The position numbers and the translations under genes are program-made. From Frankiaceae bacterium (GTDB lineage: Bacteria; Actinomycetota; Actinomycetes; JAFAQI01), in NCBI GenBank assembly GCA_019239875.1, contig JAFAZI010000151.1:1-64000 (forward strand): 64,000 bases of DNA. The letters are read 5' to 3'. The notes beneath the pieces were generated by a model. It made no database searches. It saw only the letters and a program-made list of their open reading frames with translations, and was not told the origin of the DNA. Positions 10,453 to 18,198 of this stretch are shown here, piece by piece; positions within the stretch are counted from its first letter, which is position 1, and each line of letters begins with the position of its first letter.

Positions 10453-13389
10453 GTGCGAACACGCAGGATTCTGACATCAGCTGCGGCCGTGACGGTGAGC
10501 TTCGCCGTCGCGATGCCGTTCTCGGCGACAGCGTCGCCGAGCAAGGTCGCGCCAGACGGGGGGCATAAGGGGGCGGCGGCCGCGAAGCCGTACAAGTCCA
10601 TGGTGCCGATCCAGGTGCGCGACCACAGCGCTCGCAAGCTCGGCGCCTTCGGGGCCCACAAGCAGGTTCGACTGGCCATCGGCCTGAACCTGCGCCACGC
10701 GGCCAAGCTCGAGAAGTTCAACCAGGCCCTCCAGGACAAGCGCTCGCCGCTGTTCCACCACTACCTCACGGCGAAGCAGTTCCAGACGCGGTACTCGCCG
10801 TCGGCGGCGTCCCAGCGGCGCGTGGTCAGCTACGCGAAGTCGCAGGGCCTGAAGATCACCCGCCGCTACCCGAACCGTCTGATCGTCGACGTTCAGGGCA
10901 GCACGCGCCACATCGAGTCCGCGTTTGGCGTCAGGCTGAACCGTTACTCGTTGGCCGGCAAGCACTTCTTCTCCAACGACCGCGACCCGGTGCTGCCGCT
11001 CTCGCTGCGCTCTGTCGTGTCCTCGGTCGACGGCCTGAACAACCTCCAGCAGCTGACCAGCGGCGGGAACCGGGCGCATCCGCAGAACTTCAAGCGGTTC
11101 TCCCGTGGCCCGGCGGCCCGGTCAGCCGGCGCGATCCGGCACAGCGCGAGCGGCAAGGCTGCGCACAAGATGCTGAAGAGCCTCAAGAGCGGCATGCAGC
11201 CGAACGCCGCGCCTGGAATTTACGAGCCGACTGACATCTACTCGTCCGAGGCTTACGACGAGAACGCGTTGCACAAGCAGAGCAACTGCTGCAACCCGTT
11301 CCACAACCCGAGCACGCAGAGTCCGGCGCAGTCATCGATCGCGATCGCTACCGCAGGCTCGCACTCGCTCTCCGGTGACATGGCCGGGTGGAACTCGGCG
11401 TTCCCGTACATCGCGTACAGCATCAACGAGTACTACATCGATGGCACGCCGAGCTCCCTCGACTACGAGGGCACGATGGACACTGAGTGGGCGACGTCGC
11501 TCGCGAACAGCTTCGGCTGTTACTGCGACACGGCTCACATCTACCTGTACAGCGGTGTCAACGCGCAGTTCTCGACGTTCGACGACATCTACAACTCGAT
11601 CCTCACCAACAACACGGCGAAGATCGTCAGCAGCAGCTGGGGATGCGCGGAGTTCTACTGCACTCCGGACGCGACGATGAACACCGACCACAACATCTTC
11701 GCGTCGATGGCCTCGCAGGGCTTCACGTTGGTGAACTCCTCCGGTGACCGCGGTAACTTCGCCGACTGCTCGCATGTCAGCGTGTCGCATCCAGCGTCTG
11801 ACACGTACTGGCTCGCGATCGGGGCCACCAACCTCGAGCTCGGCTCCGGTCCGACCTACTCCTCGCAGAGCGCGTGGGGCGACGTCGGCAACTGCTCCGG
11901 CAACGGCGGTGGCACGGGTGGTGGTTGCAGTGCCAAGTACGCGGCACCCAGCTGGCAGTCGTCCATCTCGGGGTTCTGTGGCTCGGGGGCGAAGGCACTT
12001 CCCGACGTCTCGCTGAACGGTGACTGGTCCAACAGCCCGCAGTACGTCTACTTCAACGGGGGTTGGAGCGGCAACGGAGGCACAAGTATCTCGGCACCGA
12101 TGATGGCCGGCTTCTATGCCCAGCAGAACTCCTATGGGATCGAGCTCGGAAGCATCTGCGGTGGCGGCTCGGCGGCCTGTGCGCCGATTGGGCAGGCTGG
12201 TCCCCAGCTGCAGCTCTCGGCCAACACTCACGCGGCACAGGGCAACAACCCGATGTACGACATCACGTCGGGCTGCACGACCAACGAGATCGGCCCCGGT
12301 TTCTGCGGCGTCACCGGATACGACCGGGCTACCGGTTGGGGTACGCCGAACATGCTCCAGTTCGCCTGGGCGAACAACTACTGGAACATGCCTGAGGCGT
12401 CACCGCCGACGATCGCGTTCAGCGGCCCGAGCACGTCTGGTTGGGTCAACAGTGGGACGATCGGCTGGACCGTCACTGACCAGGGTTCGCCGGCCTCCGG
12501 CGTCGCGGGTTACACGGCTCAGTGGGACTCCGACCCCGGTGACCAGTCCAGCGAACCCACGCCGGGTCACGGCGCGACGTGGTACGACGGACCGGCTTCA
12601 GCTCACGGTGCCACCTCCGGCTCCACGAGCGCGATCAACGGATGCCACACGCTGTACGTCCGGGCGTGGGACAACATCGGTGAATCGGCCGTGAACAGCT
12701 ACGGCCCGGTCTGCCTGGACACCACGGCTCCGGCCGCACCGACGCTCAGCAAGCCGTCGTTCGTCACCGGCTCGCAGCTCGTCAACGGCAAGATCCCGGT
12801 CCATGTCACGTTCAACACCTCGGACAGCCAGTCCGGTGTTGGGAGTTCGCTGGTGTGGCACAACACCGATGGTGGGGCGTACGTGCAGGACGCCACGGTG
12901 TCCGGCAACTCTTACGACTACCAGTTGGCACCGGCGCACAACTACACCTTCGCGATCGGTACCTACGACAACGCAGGTAACTTCAGCGGGTACAGCTTCA
13001 CCTCTCAGTTCCGGCTGAAGCTGGTCCAGGAGACAGTCGCCGCCCAGGTGACCTATCCGGCTGGCACGTGGACGAGTCAGTCCGTAACGTCGGCTTCCGG
13101 TGGCAGCTTGGAGTACGCCACTGGGGCAGGGGCGCAGTCGAAGTTCACCTTCAGCGGCACCCAGGTTGCGTGGGTCGGCACAGTGAACACCAACCGCGGA
13201 TCCGCGAACGTGAGCCTCGACGGTGGCGGCGCATCTGCTGTCAACACCCAGGGCGCGTTCAAGCCACGGACGCTCGTGTACACGAAGTCGGTTGCGGCAG
13301 GAGCGCACAACATCCTGATCAGCAACCTCGGTACTGCGGGTCACCCGCGGATCGATGTGGATGCGTTTGCAGTCATCGCGCATCCGTAA
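10453..13389 (+). CDS. Secreted S53 (sedolisin) family serine-carboxyl peptidase with C-terminal beta-sandwich region
   Basis: Exported acid-type endopeptidase of 978 residues. A Sec signal peptide covers about residues 1-31 (Arg-rich start, hydrophobic core, ATA-SPS cleavage). A pro-kumamolisin activation domain follows (about 45-200; HHYLTAKQFQTRYSPS near 102). In the catalytic domain (about 285-640) the sedolisin residues are visible: Glu339 and Asp343 in YEGTMD, oxyanion Asp432 in SSGDRG, and Ser545 in GGTSISAP. The calcium site motif ends GYDRATGWGTPN. Residues 645-978 form Ig-like or galactose-binding-like beta domains. The catalytic domain is unusually rich in Cys pairs (CC, CYC). GTG 10453 is chosen for its ribosome site; upstream in-frame codons lack one. 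The gene sits inside the atp operon. Confidence 0.92.
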   Translation: MRTRRILTSAAAVTVSFAVAMPFSATASPSKVAPDGGHKGAAAAKPYKSMVPIQVRDHSARKLGAFGAHKQVRLAIGLNLRHAAKLEKFNQALQDKRSPLFHHYLTAKQFQTRYSPSAASQRRVVSYAKSQGLKITRRYPNRLIVDVQGSTRHIESAFGVRLNRYSLAGKHFFSNDRDPVLPLSLRSVVSSVDGLNNLQQLTSGGNRAHPQNFKRFSRGPAARSAGAIRHSASGKAAHKMLKSLKSGMQPNAAPGIYEPTDIYSSEAYDENALHKQSNCCNPFHNPSTQSPAQSSIAIATAGSHSLSGDMAGWNSAFPYIAYSINEYYIDGTPSSLDYEGTMDTEWATSLANSFGCYCDTAHIYLYSGVNAQFSTFDDIYNSILTNNTAKIVSSSWGCAEFYCTPDATMNTDHNIFASMASQGFTLVNSSGDRGNFADCSHVSVSHPASDTYWLAIGATNLELGSGPTYSSQSAWGDVGNCSGNGGGTGGGCSAKYAAPSWQSSISGFCGSGAKALPDVSLNGDWSNSPQYVYFNGGWSGNGGTSISAPMMAGFYAQQNSYGIELGSICGGGSAACAPIGQAGPQLQLSANTHAAQGNNPMYDITSGCTTNEIGPGFCGVTGYDRATGWGTPNMLQFAWANNYWNMPEASPPTIAFSGPSTSGWVNSGTIGWTVTDQGSPASGVAGYTAQWDSDPGDQSSEPTPGHGATWYDGPASAHGATSGSTSAINGCHTLYVRAWDNIGESAVNSYGPVCLDTTAPAAPTLSKPSFVTGSQLVNGKIPVHVTFNTSDSQSGVGSSLVWHNTDGGAYVQDATVSGNSYDYQLAPAHNYTFAIGTYDNAGNFSGYSFTSQFRLKLVQETVAAQVTYPAGTWTSQSVTSASGGSLEYATGAGAQSKFTFSGTQVAWVGTVNTNRGSANVSLDGGGASAVNTQGAFKPRTLVYTKSVAAGAHNILISNLGTAGHPRIDVDAFAVIAHP

Positions 13390-13408
13390 CATCACCTAGC
13401 AGTTAAAG

Positions 13409-13444
13409 GTTGGGGCCAGGCCGCGAAAGCGGTCTGGCCCCAAC
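13409..13444 (+). terminator. Strong terminator after the S53 protease gene
   Basis: A 16-bp stem (13409-13424 with 13429-13444) contains a single G-T type mismatch and closes with a GAAA tetraloop, 20 bp after the stop codon. It is followed by GTCGTTTTCC, a short T-rich stretch. This is the most classical intrinsic terminator in the window. Confidence 0.85.
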
Positions 13445-13513
13445 GTCGTTTTCCGGTGTGATTGGCTTGAAGCCTTCGATCGGACATCACGCTCGCCGAA
13501 CAAGGAGCACCGC

Positions 13514-14083
13514 ATGCCTCGCCGAACTGCCCTGACCGTCGCCACGCTGGCGGGATCGGTCGCACTGGCCGCGGCGGCCCCGGCGGCGGGCAGCGTGCCG
13601 CATCCCGGGCACGCGACGATCACGCACGGCTCGTCGAAGATCAAGCTCTCCAAGAAGACGCGTAAGGCGATGTCGCACAAGCACTACACGCTGACCGCTA
13701 TTGCGCCGGCGAAGTACAAGAAGCACACGTTGAGATCGCCGATCAAGAGCGGGACCTATGAGAACTTCTCCGCCACGGTCAACACCGCTGGCGGCTTCCG
13801 GATCTCGCACGGTGGTACGAGCGTGTCGATCAGGAAGTTCCAGTCCAAGAGCAGCGCGGGCAGCGGCTCCGGTACGGCGATCGTCACCGGTCACGGCCGG
13901 ATCAAGGCGGTCACCACGGGCGAGCCGAGCAGCGTCGTACCTGGCAATCCCGTCCGCGCCTCTGGCTTCACCGTGACGATGGCCAAGCCGCTCGTGAAGG
14001 CACTGGACGGCGCCTTCGGAACCAAGCTGTTCAAGAAGCACGCGAAGATCGGCAAGGGCTCCGTGGTCTTCTACTACAAGTAG
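13514..14083 (+). CDS. Small secreted beta-rich protein of unknown function
   Basis: A 189-residue protein with a clear signal peptide (about residues 1-27, ending near AAGS). The mature part is basic and rich in Lys, Ser, Gly and Thr. It has alternating hydrophobic residues (SGTYENFSATVNTAGG; FRISHGGTSVSIRKF) typical of an all-beta fold and distantly reminiscent of HtaA-like secreted domains, but I do not recognise a family with confidence. An AAGGAG ribosome site precedes the ATG. It follows the S53 gene terminator, so it has its own promoter. Its role beside the protease is unknown. Confidence 0.7.
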   Translation: MPRRTALTVATLAGSVALAAAAPAAGSVPHPGHATITHGSSKIKLSKKTRKAMSHKHYTLTAIAPAKYKKHTLRSPIKSGTYENFSATVNTAGGFRISHGGTSVSIRKFQSKSSAGSGSGTAIVTGHGRIKAVTTGEPSSVVPGNPVRASGFTVTMAKPLVKALDGAFGTKLFKKHAKIGKGSVVFYYK

Positions 14084-14087
14084 CCGC

Positions 14088-14801
14088 TCACCGGCTCGGA
14101 TAGTGACGAGCCATCCAAGGGACCAGGCGAGCGGCCTCGCCGGCAATTCGCCAGTTCATCTTCGAGCTGCCGGCCCGGCGCTCATGGAAGATGATCGGGA
14201 TCTCTGCGATCCGGGCGCCGGATCTGGCGGCTCGGAGCGTCATCTCCACCTGAAATCCGTAACCGTGGCTGGCGTTCGCCTCGTGGAGCAGCGTCGCCAA
14301 CAGTTCAGTCCGCCAGGCCTTGAACCCGCCGGTGAGATCACGGACGCCGGTCCGCAGGAAGCTGCGGGCGTAGAGGTTGCCACCCCGCGACAGCACCTCT
14401 CGGCCCCCGGTCAGGCCGTCGCTGCGGCCGCCCGACACATAGCGCGACCCGATCACGAGGTCGGCATCGGCGGTCGCGTGCACGAGGCGGTCGACGTCAA
14501 CCGGATCGTGCGAACCATCGGCGTCCATCTGCAGGATCACGTCGTACGCGCCGCGGTCGATGGCGAATCCGAAGCCGGCGGCGTAGGCCCGGCCGAGACC
14601 CTCCTTGCCGGGCCGCTCCAACAGCTGGATGCGGTCGGGTGCCGCCGCGATCGCCGATCGGACCAGGTCAGCAGTGCCGTCTGGGGAGTTGTCATCCACG
14701 ATCAGGATGTCCGGCTCGACCGGCCGCTCGAGCAGCTGGTCGATCAGCTTGGGGATGGTGTCGCACTCGTTGTAGGTCGGGACCACGACCACCGAGCGCA
14801 T
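14088..14801 (-). CDS. GT2 family polyprenol-monophosphate mannosyltransferase-like glycosyltransferase
   Basis: A 237-residue soluble GT-A enzyme resembling dolichol/polyprenol-phosphate mannose synthase (Ppm1, DPM1), which transfers mannose from GDP-mannose to a polyprenyl phosphate at the inner membrane face. Signatures are VVVPTYNE at the N-terminus, VDDNSPDGTADL, the metal-binding MDADGSHDP, and the acceptor loop RDLTGGFKAWR. There is no fused membrane or acyltransferase domain. It is antisense within the atpD-atpC gap and ends 4 bp from the preceding gene. A TAGACT box lies 7 nt before its ATG. The exact sugar donor cannot be proven from sequence. Confidence 0.9.
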   Translation of the reverse strand: MRSVVVVPTYNECDTIPKLIDQLLERPVEPDILIVDDNSPDGTADLVRSAIAAAPDRIQLLERPGKEGLGRAYAAGFGFAIDRGAYDVILQMDADGSHDPVDVDRLVHATADADLVIGSRYVSGGRSDGLTGGREVLSRGGNLYARSFLRTGVRDLTGGFKAWRTELLATLLHEANASHGYGFQVEMTLRAARSGARIAEIPIIFHERRAGSSKMNWRIAGEAARLVPWMARHYPSR

Positions 14802-14808
14802 GGGGCGG

Positions 14809-14814
14809 AGTCTA
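14809..14814 (-). promoter_or_regulatory. Candidate -10 element (TAGACT) for the GT2 gene, leaderless type
   Basis: On the minus strand TAGACT lies 7 nt upstream of the ATG at 14801. There is no ribosome site in between, so a leaderless transcript is likely. Confidence 0.45.
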
Positions 14815-14873
14815 GGAGAGCCGGCCGACGACGATCATGAAAGCCCGAAGCTCGTGGGTTGTCGCGGCGCAGC

Positions 14874-14879
14874 TAGAAT
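14874..14879 (+). promoter_or_regulatory. Candidate -10 element (TAGAAT) giving atpC its own leaderless transcript
   Basis: TAGAAT lies exactly 6 nt before the GTG start of atpC at 14886. It is a good TANNNT match. Because atpC is cut off from the atp operon by an antisense gene, an own promoter is required; this box supplies a candidate. No clear -35 is seen. Confidence 0.55.
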
Positions 14880-14885
14880 CGTCGC

Positions 14886-15269
14886 GTGGCAACGATGCAG
14901 GTCCAGCTGGTGGCCCCCGACCGGATGGTGTGGTCTGGCGAGGCGGAGATCGTCCTCGCCCGCACCGTCGACGGCGAGCTCGGAATCCTCCCTCGCCACG
15001 CCCCGTTGCTCGGCGTGCTCGTCGAGAGTCCCGTGACGATTCGTCGCGAGGGTGAGGATGACTTGGTCGCGGCAGTCCACGGTGGCTTCCTGTCGGTGAG
15101 TGAGGAAGGCGTCAGCGTCCTCGCCGAGATCGTCGAGCTGTCGGACGAGATCGACGTGCCTCGCGCCCGCGAGGCGCTCGAGCGCAGCAAGGACAGCGAG
15201 GACGACGCCGACAAGGCGGCCGCTCGGCGCGCCACCGCGCGCCTGAAGGCAGCCGGCGAGTCGGTCTAG
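14886..15269 (+). CDS. atpC: F0F1 ATP synthase subunit epsilon, displaced from the operon
   Basis: The 127-residue epsilon subunit of the rotor, with an N-terminal beta-sandwich (VQLVAPDRMVWSGEAE; the segment GELGILPRHAPLLGVL is diagnostic) and a short C-terminal helical part with ERSKDSEDDADKAAARR. Complete and intact. It is separated from atpD by 4.6 kb that holds a protease, a secreted protein and an antisense glycosyltransferase. Its stop overlaps the stop of the convergent adenosyltransferase by 4 bp, so the DUF2550-type gene that usually follows atpC (Rv1312 in M. tuberculosis) is absent. Confidence 0.96.
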   Translation: MATMQVQLVAPDRMVWSGEAEIVLARTVDGELGILPRHAPLLGVLVESPVTIRREGEDDLVAAVHGGFLSVSEEGVSVLAEIVELSDEIDVPRAREALERSKDSEDDADKAAARRATARLKAAGESV

Positions 15270-15874
15270 CCGCTACTTTTGGTCGCCTGCGGCTGCCACT
15301 TCACGTCGCCGGTTGCGAGGTTCGCCACGCGAGCCAGGATGAAGAGCAGGTCCGACAGGCGATTGAGGTACGTCGCGGTCAGCGGGTTCGTCGCCGCCGC
15401 CTCGGCTTCCACGACCTCCCAGGCGCGGCGCTCGGCACGCCGGGTGACGGTGCGCGCGACGTGCAGCAACGCCGCACCGGGGGTGCCGCCGGGCAGGACG
15501 AAGGAATCGAGTGTCTCCACCCGCTCGTTGTAGGTGTCGCAGGCGGACTCGAGGCGCTTGATGTAGTCGTCATCGATCCGCAGGGTCGCCCACTTGGGAT
15601 TGGGCGCGATCGGCGTGCAGAGGTCCGCCCCGACGTCGAAGAGGTCGTTCTGGATGCCGGTGAGCAGGTCGACGATGTCCGCATCGAGCTGGCCAAGCGC
15701 CACCGCGACGCCGATCGTGGAGTTCGCCTCGTCGACATCGCCGTACGCCGCAACCCGCACCGAGGACTTCGCAACGCGGCTCATGTCGCCGAGGCCGGTC
15801 GTTCCGGCGTCGCCCGTGCGGGTGTAGATGCGCGTCAGATGGACCGTCGAGGACTGTCGCTCTCGCTCCGTCAT
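15266..15874 (-). CDS. Cob(I)alamin adenosyltransferase, PduO/MMAB type
   Basis: Transfers adenosyl from ATP to cob(I)alamin, making coenzyme B12 for mutases such as the acyl-CoA mutase at 48.7 kb. The 202-residue protein has the ATP-binding N-terminal signature [20 protein letters not shown] and the helical-bundle motif YGDVDEANS. The C-terminal [23 protein letters not shown] and [12 protein letters not shown] are also typical. Start ATG 15874 has a TAGGGT box 7 nt upstream on the minus strand. It is convergent with atpC and divergent from murA, the same arrangement as Rv1314c-Rv1315 in M. tuberculosis. Confidence 0.95.
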   Translation of the reverse strand: MTERERQSSTVHLTRIYTRTGDAGTTGLGDMSRVAKSSVRVAAYGDVDEANSTIGVAVALGQLDADIVDLLTGIQNDLFDVGADLCTPIAPNPKWATLRIDDDYIKRLESACDTYNERVETLDSFVLPGGTPGAALLHVARTVTRRAERRAWEVVEAEAAATNPLTATYLNRLSDLLFILARVANLATGDVKWQPQATKSSG

Positions 15875-15881
15875 GACTGCG

Positions 15882-15887
15882 ACCCTA
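15882..15887 (-). promoter_or_regulatory. Candidate -10 element (TAGGGT) for the adenosyltransferase gene
   Basis: On the minus strand TAGGGT lies 7 nt before the ATG at 15874, with no ribosome site between. This suggests a leaderless mRNA. Confidence 0.4.
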
Positions 15888-15911
15888 AACGTTCGGGCCG
15901 AACCTCCTACG

Positions 15912-17186
15912 ATGCGGAGCGTGGAGCAGTTCGAAGTCACCGGTGGTGCGCGCCTGCGGGGCGAGGCGACAGTCGCCGGCGCCAAGAACAGTGTGCTGAA
16001 AGTCATGGCGGCCGCCTTGCTCGGTTCCGGCACCACGCGGCTCACGAATGTGCCCGACATCGGCGACGTTCCCATCATGAGCGAAGTCCTCCGCGGGCTC
16101 GGTGCGCAGGTCAGCGGCCATGCTCCGGACATCGAGATCACTGTGCCGGAAGAGATCGGTCACGAGACGGATTACGACCACGTACGCCGGATTCGCGGAT
16201 CGGTCTGCGTCCTCGGTCCGCTGCTGGCCCGGGCCGGCCGGGCGAAGGTCGCGTTGCCTGGAGGCGATGCGATCGGCTCCCGCCAACTGGACCTGCATGT
16301 GACGGGCCTCGAGCGGCTCGGCGCCGTCTTCGACAACGCGCACGGCTACCTCGTTGCCGAGGCGGCCGACCTGCGTGGCGCGCAGATCTGGCTGGACTTC
16401 CCCAGCGTCGGTGCGACCGAGAACATCATGATGGCGGCGGTGCTCGCGAAGGGCACGACGACGATCGACAACGCTGCCCGCGAGCCGGAGATCGTCGATC
16501 TCTGCGAGATGTTGGTCGGCATGGGTGCCTCGATCGGCGGCATCGGAACGTCAACGCTCGAGATAGACGGAGTGGACTCGCTGACCCCGAGCGAGCACGA
16601 GGTCGTACCGGATCGCATCGTGGCCGGCACCTGGGCGTTCGCCGCGGCGATGACCCGCGGCGACATCCGAGTGCGTGGCGCCAGCCACAGCACGCTCGAG
16701 ATCGTGCTCGACAAGCTGACCCAGACCGGTGCGGAGGTGACGGCGTACGACGACGGGTTCGCCGTCCGCTGCGAGGATCGTCCGCGAGCCGTCGATGTGG
16801 TCACGCTGCCGTACCCCGGGTTCCCGACCGACCTGCAGCCGATGGCGATTGCGCTCAACGCCATCGCCGATGGCGTGGCCTTCGTGACCGAGAACATCTT
16901 CGAGGGCCGCTTCATGTTCATCGACGAGCTTGCGCGGCTCGCGGCCGACGTCCGTACCGATGGCCACCATGCGATCGTGCGTGGCCGGGAGCGGCTGTCC
17001 GGGGCTCCGGTTCGCGCGACCGACATCCGGGCCGGCGCCGCGCTCGTGCTCGCCGGGGTGGTGGCCGATGGCGTGACGACGGTGGCCGACGCGTTCCATG
17101 TCGACCGCGGATATCAGTCCTTCGTCGAGACGCTCCAGGCCCTCGGTGCGCAGATCCGCCGCGTCCCCGACGACGTGCTGCTGTAG
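15912..17186 (+). CDS. murA: UDP-N-acetylglucosamine 1-carboxyvinyltransferase, fosfomycin-insensitive Asp variant
   Basis: First committed step of peptidoglycan synthesis, adding enolpyruvate from PEP to UDP-GlcNAc in the cytoplasm. The 424-residue protein has the family signatures [20 protein letters not shown] at the N-terminus, [12 protein letters not shown] and [15 protein letters not shown]. The residue equivalent to E. coli Cys115 is Asp119 (GGDAIG). The same replacement in M. tuberculosis MurA gives intrinsic fosfomycin resistance, so it is expected here. The start is ATG 15912 or GTG 15921; the latter lies 7 nt after a TACGAT box, which would make the message leaderless and match the usual N-terminus. 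Confidence 0.95.
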   Translation: MRSVEQFEVTGGARLRGEATVAGAKNSVLKVMAAALLGSGTTRLTNVPDIGDVPIMSEVLRGLGAQVSGHAPDIEITVPEEIGHETDYDHVRRIRGSVCVLGPLLARAGRAKVALPGGDAIGSRQLDLHVTGLERLGAVFDNAHGYLVAEAADLRGAQIWLDFPSVGATENIMMAAVLAKGTTTIDNAAREPEIVDLCEMLVGMGASIGGIGTSTLEIDGVDSLTPSEHEVVPDRIVAGTWAFAAAMTRGDIRVRGASHSTLEIVLDKLTQTGAEVTAYDDGFAVRCEDRPRAVDVVTLPYPGFPTDLQPMAIALNAIADGVAFVTENIFEGRFMFIDELARLAADVRTDGHHAIVRGRERLSGAPVRATDIRAGAALVLAGVVADGVTTVADAFHVDRGYQSFVETLQALGAQIRRVPDDVLL

Positions 17187-17203
17187 GACCGCTGCGGCAT
17201 TTC

Positions 17204-17237
17204 GGGGCAAACCTGCCCCCCGCGGAAGTTTCCGCGG
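17204..17237. terminator. Two adjacent small hairpins after murA
   Basis: GGGGCA-AACC-TGCCCC (17204-17219) is followed directly by the near-palindrome CCGCGGAA-GT-TTCCGCGG (17220-17237). They lie 18 bp after the murA stop. They may terminate the murA transcript; the second is also the size of an operator for the following STAS gene. Confidence 0.5.
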
Positions 17238-17300
17238 CGAGGCAACCAGACACCGGCCTGGTGCGTCTCATACCGTGACGGGACCGTGGGACGGAGGGCG

Positions 17301-17657
17301 ATGAACTTGCGCGACACGGAGCTGACGATCTCGATCGAGATCCCGGGTGGGACGATCTGTTTGTCCGGTCGGCTGGCGGCGAGCACCGTCGCCGAGGTCA
17401 GGGCTGCGCTCGTCGCTGCGATCGGCGCCGGAACGGGAGACCTTGTGGTCGACATCGCCGAGGTGGACCTCGTCGATGCCAGCGGCCTGGGTGTCCTGGT
17501 CGGCGCGCATCGCCTCGCCATGCGTGAGGAGCGGCGCCTCGTCCTGCGTAGCGTCCCGCCACGCATCGAGCGGCTGCTCGCCGTCACCCACCTCAACCGG
17601 GTGCTGACCGTCGAGCCGGTCCTAGTTGTCGAGGACACCCAGGCGATCAGCGCCTGA
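17301..17657 (+). CDS. STAS-domain anti-sigma-factor antagonist
   Basis: A single-domain STAS protein of 118 residues of the SpoIIAA/RsbV type. Such proteins bind an anti-sigma kinase and are switched by serine phosphorylation. The target serine lies in DLVDASGLGVLVGAHR (the S of DASG), matching the DSSGLG consensus. No cognate anti-sigma kinase or sigma factor is in the window, so its partner is encoded elsewhere. ATG 17301 has a GGAGGG sequence only 2 nt upstream; GTG 17286 would add five residues and lies 9 nt after a TACCGT box, so the start is uncertain. Confidence 0.82.
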   Translation: MNLRDTELTISIEIPGGTICLSGRLAASTVAEVRAALVAAIGAGTGDLVVDIAEVDLVDASGLGVLVGAHRLAMREERRLVLRSVPPRIERLLAVTHLNRVLTVEPVLVVEDTQAISA

Positions 17658-17674
17658 CCTGAGCGGCACAGCAG

Positions 17675-18142
17675 TCAGAGGCGCAGCGGCTTGATCGGCG
17701 ACATGACCAGGGTCGGGTCGGCTCGCCAGTCGACGCCGGCGACGTCGATGTAGAGCTCGATCTCGTTTCCGTCGGGATCCTCGATGTAGAGGCTGTGGGT
17801 CACGCCGTGGTCGCTGGCTCCGAGGACAGGTACGGCGTTGGCCTCGAGCGTCCTCACTGCCTCGCGCAGCTCGTCGTCGCTGTCGCCGACCTTGAGCCCG
17901 AAGTGATACATCCCGACGCGCCTGCCGGGCGGGATCGGCGCCGCGTCGGACCCCACCTCGATCAGCAGGAGCTCGTGGTGAGTCCGGTTGGACGGAGCGG
18001 AGAAGGCCGCGATCGGCGCCCGGACGGGAGAGGTTGACCCGTCGACGATTGGACGCCAGCCCAGCACGTCTCGGTAGAACCGGGCGGACCGCTCCAGGTC
18101 GCGCACGTACAGGACGAGGTGTCCGAGCTCCTTGACCTCCAT
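17675..18142 (-). CDS. VOC-superfamily (glyoxalase / extradiol dioxygenase-like) protein
   Basis: A 155-residue protein with paired beta-alpha-beta-beta-beta modules typical of the vicinal-oxygen-chelate fold. Putative metal ligands are the His in LGHLVLYVRD (residue 7), a second His in MYHFGLKV, and the Glu in DPDGNEIELY. The last motif is characteristic of catechol-2,3-dioxygenase-like and fosfomycin/bleomycin-resistance-like members. Substrate cannot be assigned. It is convergent with the STAS gene. An upstream in-frame ATG at 18202 would overlap the terminator hairpin at 18162-18188, so ATG 18142 is preferred. Confidence 0.8.
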   Translation of the reverse strand: MEVKELGHLVLYVRDLERSARFYRDVLGWRPIVDGSTSPVRAPIAAFSAPSNRTHHELLLIEVGSDAAPIPPGRRVGMYHFGLKVGDSDDELREAVRTLEANAVPVLGASDHGVTHSLYIEDPDGNEIELYIDVAGVDWRADPTLVMSPIKPLRL

Positions 18143-18161
18143 GGCTGATTCAAGCGATGTC

Positions 18162-18188
18162 GCCGGCCGCGGTATTCCCGCGGCCGGC
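18162..18188 (-). terminator. Perfect 11-bp hairpin after the secreted protein gene
   Basis: GCCGGCCGCGG-TATTC-CCGCGGCCGGC, a perfect 11-bp stem with a 5-nt loop, lies 10 bp beyond the stop of the minus-strand gene ending at 18199. It is also upstream of the VOC gene start. Probable rho-independent-like terminator without a T-run. Confidence 0.65.
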
Positions 18189-18198
18189 AACAGTGAGA

